Below, one piece after another: positions 63,609-64,000 of a DNA stretch of 64,000 bases. The DNA is from Polaribacter sp. SA4-10 (GTDB taxonomy: Bacteria; Bacteroidota; Bacteroidia; Flavobacteriales; Flavobacteriaceae). Location of the stretch: NCBI GenBank assembly GCA_949519155.1, contig CATIQU010000021.1:1-64000 (forward strand), given 5' to 3'. The notes below the pieces were generated by a model. It had not been told where the DNA came from, made no database searches, and was given only the letters and a program-made list of their open reading frames with translations. The position numbers and the translations under genes are program-made. How positions within the stretch are numbered: the first letter of the stretch is position 1; each line of letters opens with the position of its first letter.

Positions 63609-64000
63609 TTGATCGATTTTTTTTTAAAAGAGAACAGTAATTTCACACCTTTTACTTTGCAACACCTAGGAGTTGCACTTTTCTTTATATGCATTGGAAC
63701 AGCGCTCATTTTATGGGCACAAAAGCAAAATGAGAAAACGAAAACAAGAACCGGAAACCTCTTTGCTTTTTCGATTGCTATTACTATAATTTTTGGAACA
63801 TTCTTAAAAATTTATAAAGGCGAATTCAATTATCAAGAAGATTTACCCCTGCACTTATGTAGTTTTTTAGGCCTCACAGTACCGCTACTCTCACTCACAA
63901 AAAAATTCGTGTATTATGAAGTTTTCTTTTTCTTAGTTTTAGCAGGAACTTTACAATCAGTAATAACACCAGATGAATACAATTACTTAAACTTTCCTTT
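63609..64000 (+). CDS. YwaF/TIGR02206-type membrane protein, 3' truncated
   Basis: The frame is open from a TTG start at 63609 to the window end, about 130 codons. It has three or more hydrophobic helices and the motifs LPLHLCSFLG and GTLQSVITPD, typical of YwaF-like TIGR02206 membrane proteins of unknown function. No ATG is available upstream in frame, so TTG is the likely start. The rest lies beyond the window. Confidence 0.75.
   Translation, partial: MIDFFLKENSNFTPFTLQHLGVALFFICIGTALILWAQKQNEKTKTRTGNLFAFSIAITIIFGTFLKIYKGEFNYQEDLPLHLCSFLGLTVPLLSLTKKFVYYEVFFFLVLAGTLQSVITPDEYNYLNFP

Noticed and set aside
1..64000. Search for tRNA, rRNA, SRP RNA and other RNA genes
   Set aside because: No intergenic stretch shows a tRNA T-arm pattern or other recognisable RNA gene by eye; a covariance-model search would be decisive.

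Overview
The window is AT-rich, gene-dense DNA from a marine member of the Flavobacteriaceae (Bacteroidota). The evidence is SusC/SusD pairs, a type IX secretion (T9SS) tail, the gliding gene gldI, TAnnTTTG-type promoter elements, and the housekeeping set recF, ribH, mutL, mtaB, mnmA, purB, ffh and folD. Genus cannot be fixed from the sequence alone.

Region 1 (1-26941) is an alginate-utilisation locus. The left edge carries the 3' end of an IS1-type transposase abutting a sugar-porter MFS gene, then a broken response-regulator relic and an EamA transporter. Next come eda and kdgK, a divergent LacI regulator, and a GntR/FadR-type regulator operon with a hexuronate-type MFS transporter and an SDR reductase. 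The surface machinery follows: a PKD lipoprotein, SusD and SusC. Upstream of it lies a long enzyme operon: kdgF, PL17, PL7, a kdgK paralogue with an in-frame amber stop, PL6, a second PL7, an unassigned lyase-like T9SS protein and a second PL6. Together they cover the path from alginate polymer to oligomers, uptake, unsaturated monomers, 4-deoxy-L-erythro-5-hexoseulose uronate (DEH), 2-keto-3-deoxygluconate (KDG), KDPG, and pyruvate plus glyceraldehyde-3-phosphate. Two operator families are visible. A duplicated TTAAACGTTTAA palindrome lies between kdgK and lacI. A TGGTnnACCA element occurs as a triplet and a pair with exact 13-bp spacing, and once alone, upstream of susC, PL7 and PL6.

Region 2 (27-45 kb) is mostly core genome: an LtaS-like enzyme, a PAP2 phosphatase, three consecutive peptidyl-prolyl isomerase genes (a cyclophilin-FKBP fusion, an FKBP and GldI), a DHH phosphoesterase, ndk, a DUF721 gene with recF, a TPR protein, ribH, mutL, two rhomboids, an EEP-family protein, a peptide-binding lipoprotein, an ABM-domain protein, a GNAT and mtaB.

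Region 3 (45-64 kb) holds tandem alpha/beta hydrolases, a lytic transglycosylase, cspA, a nitronate monooxygenase-like gene, mnmA, a purB-linked gene cut by an amber codon, purB, terC, a probable metal-uptake TonB locus, a CDP-alcohol phosphatidyltransferase, a UMF1-type MFS, a third hydrolase, msrB, ffh, folD and the start of a YwaF-like membrane protein.

The strongest unexplained signal is a composite promoter seen twice, at 2704-2794 (minus) and 46146-46235 (plus). It has three CCA(C/G)TTAT direct repeats exactly 20 bp apart, then 8 bp, TTAGGTTTT, 19 bp, TTTACG. All spacings are identical at the two loci although the downstream genes are unrelated. This looks like the binding site and promoter of a regulon whose regulator is not identified here.
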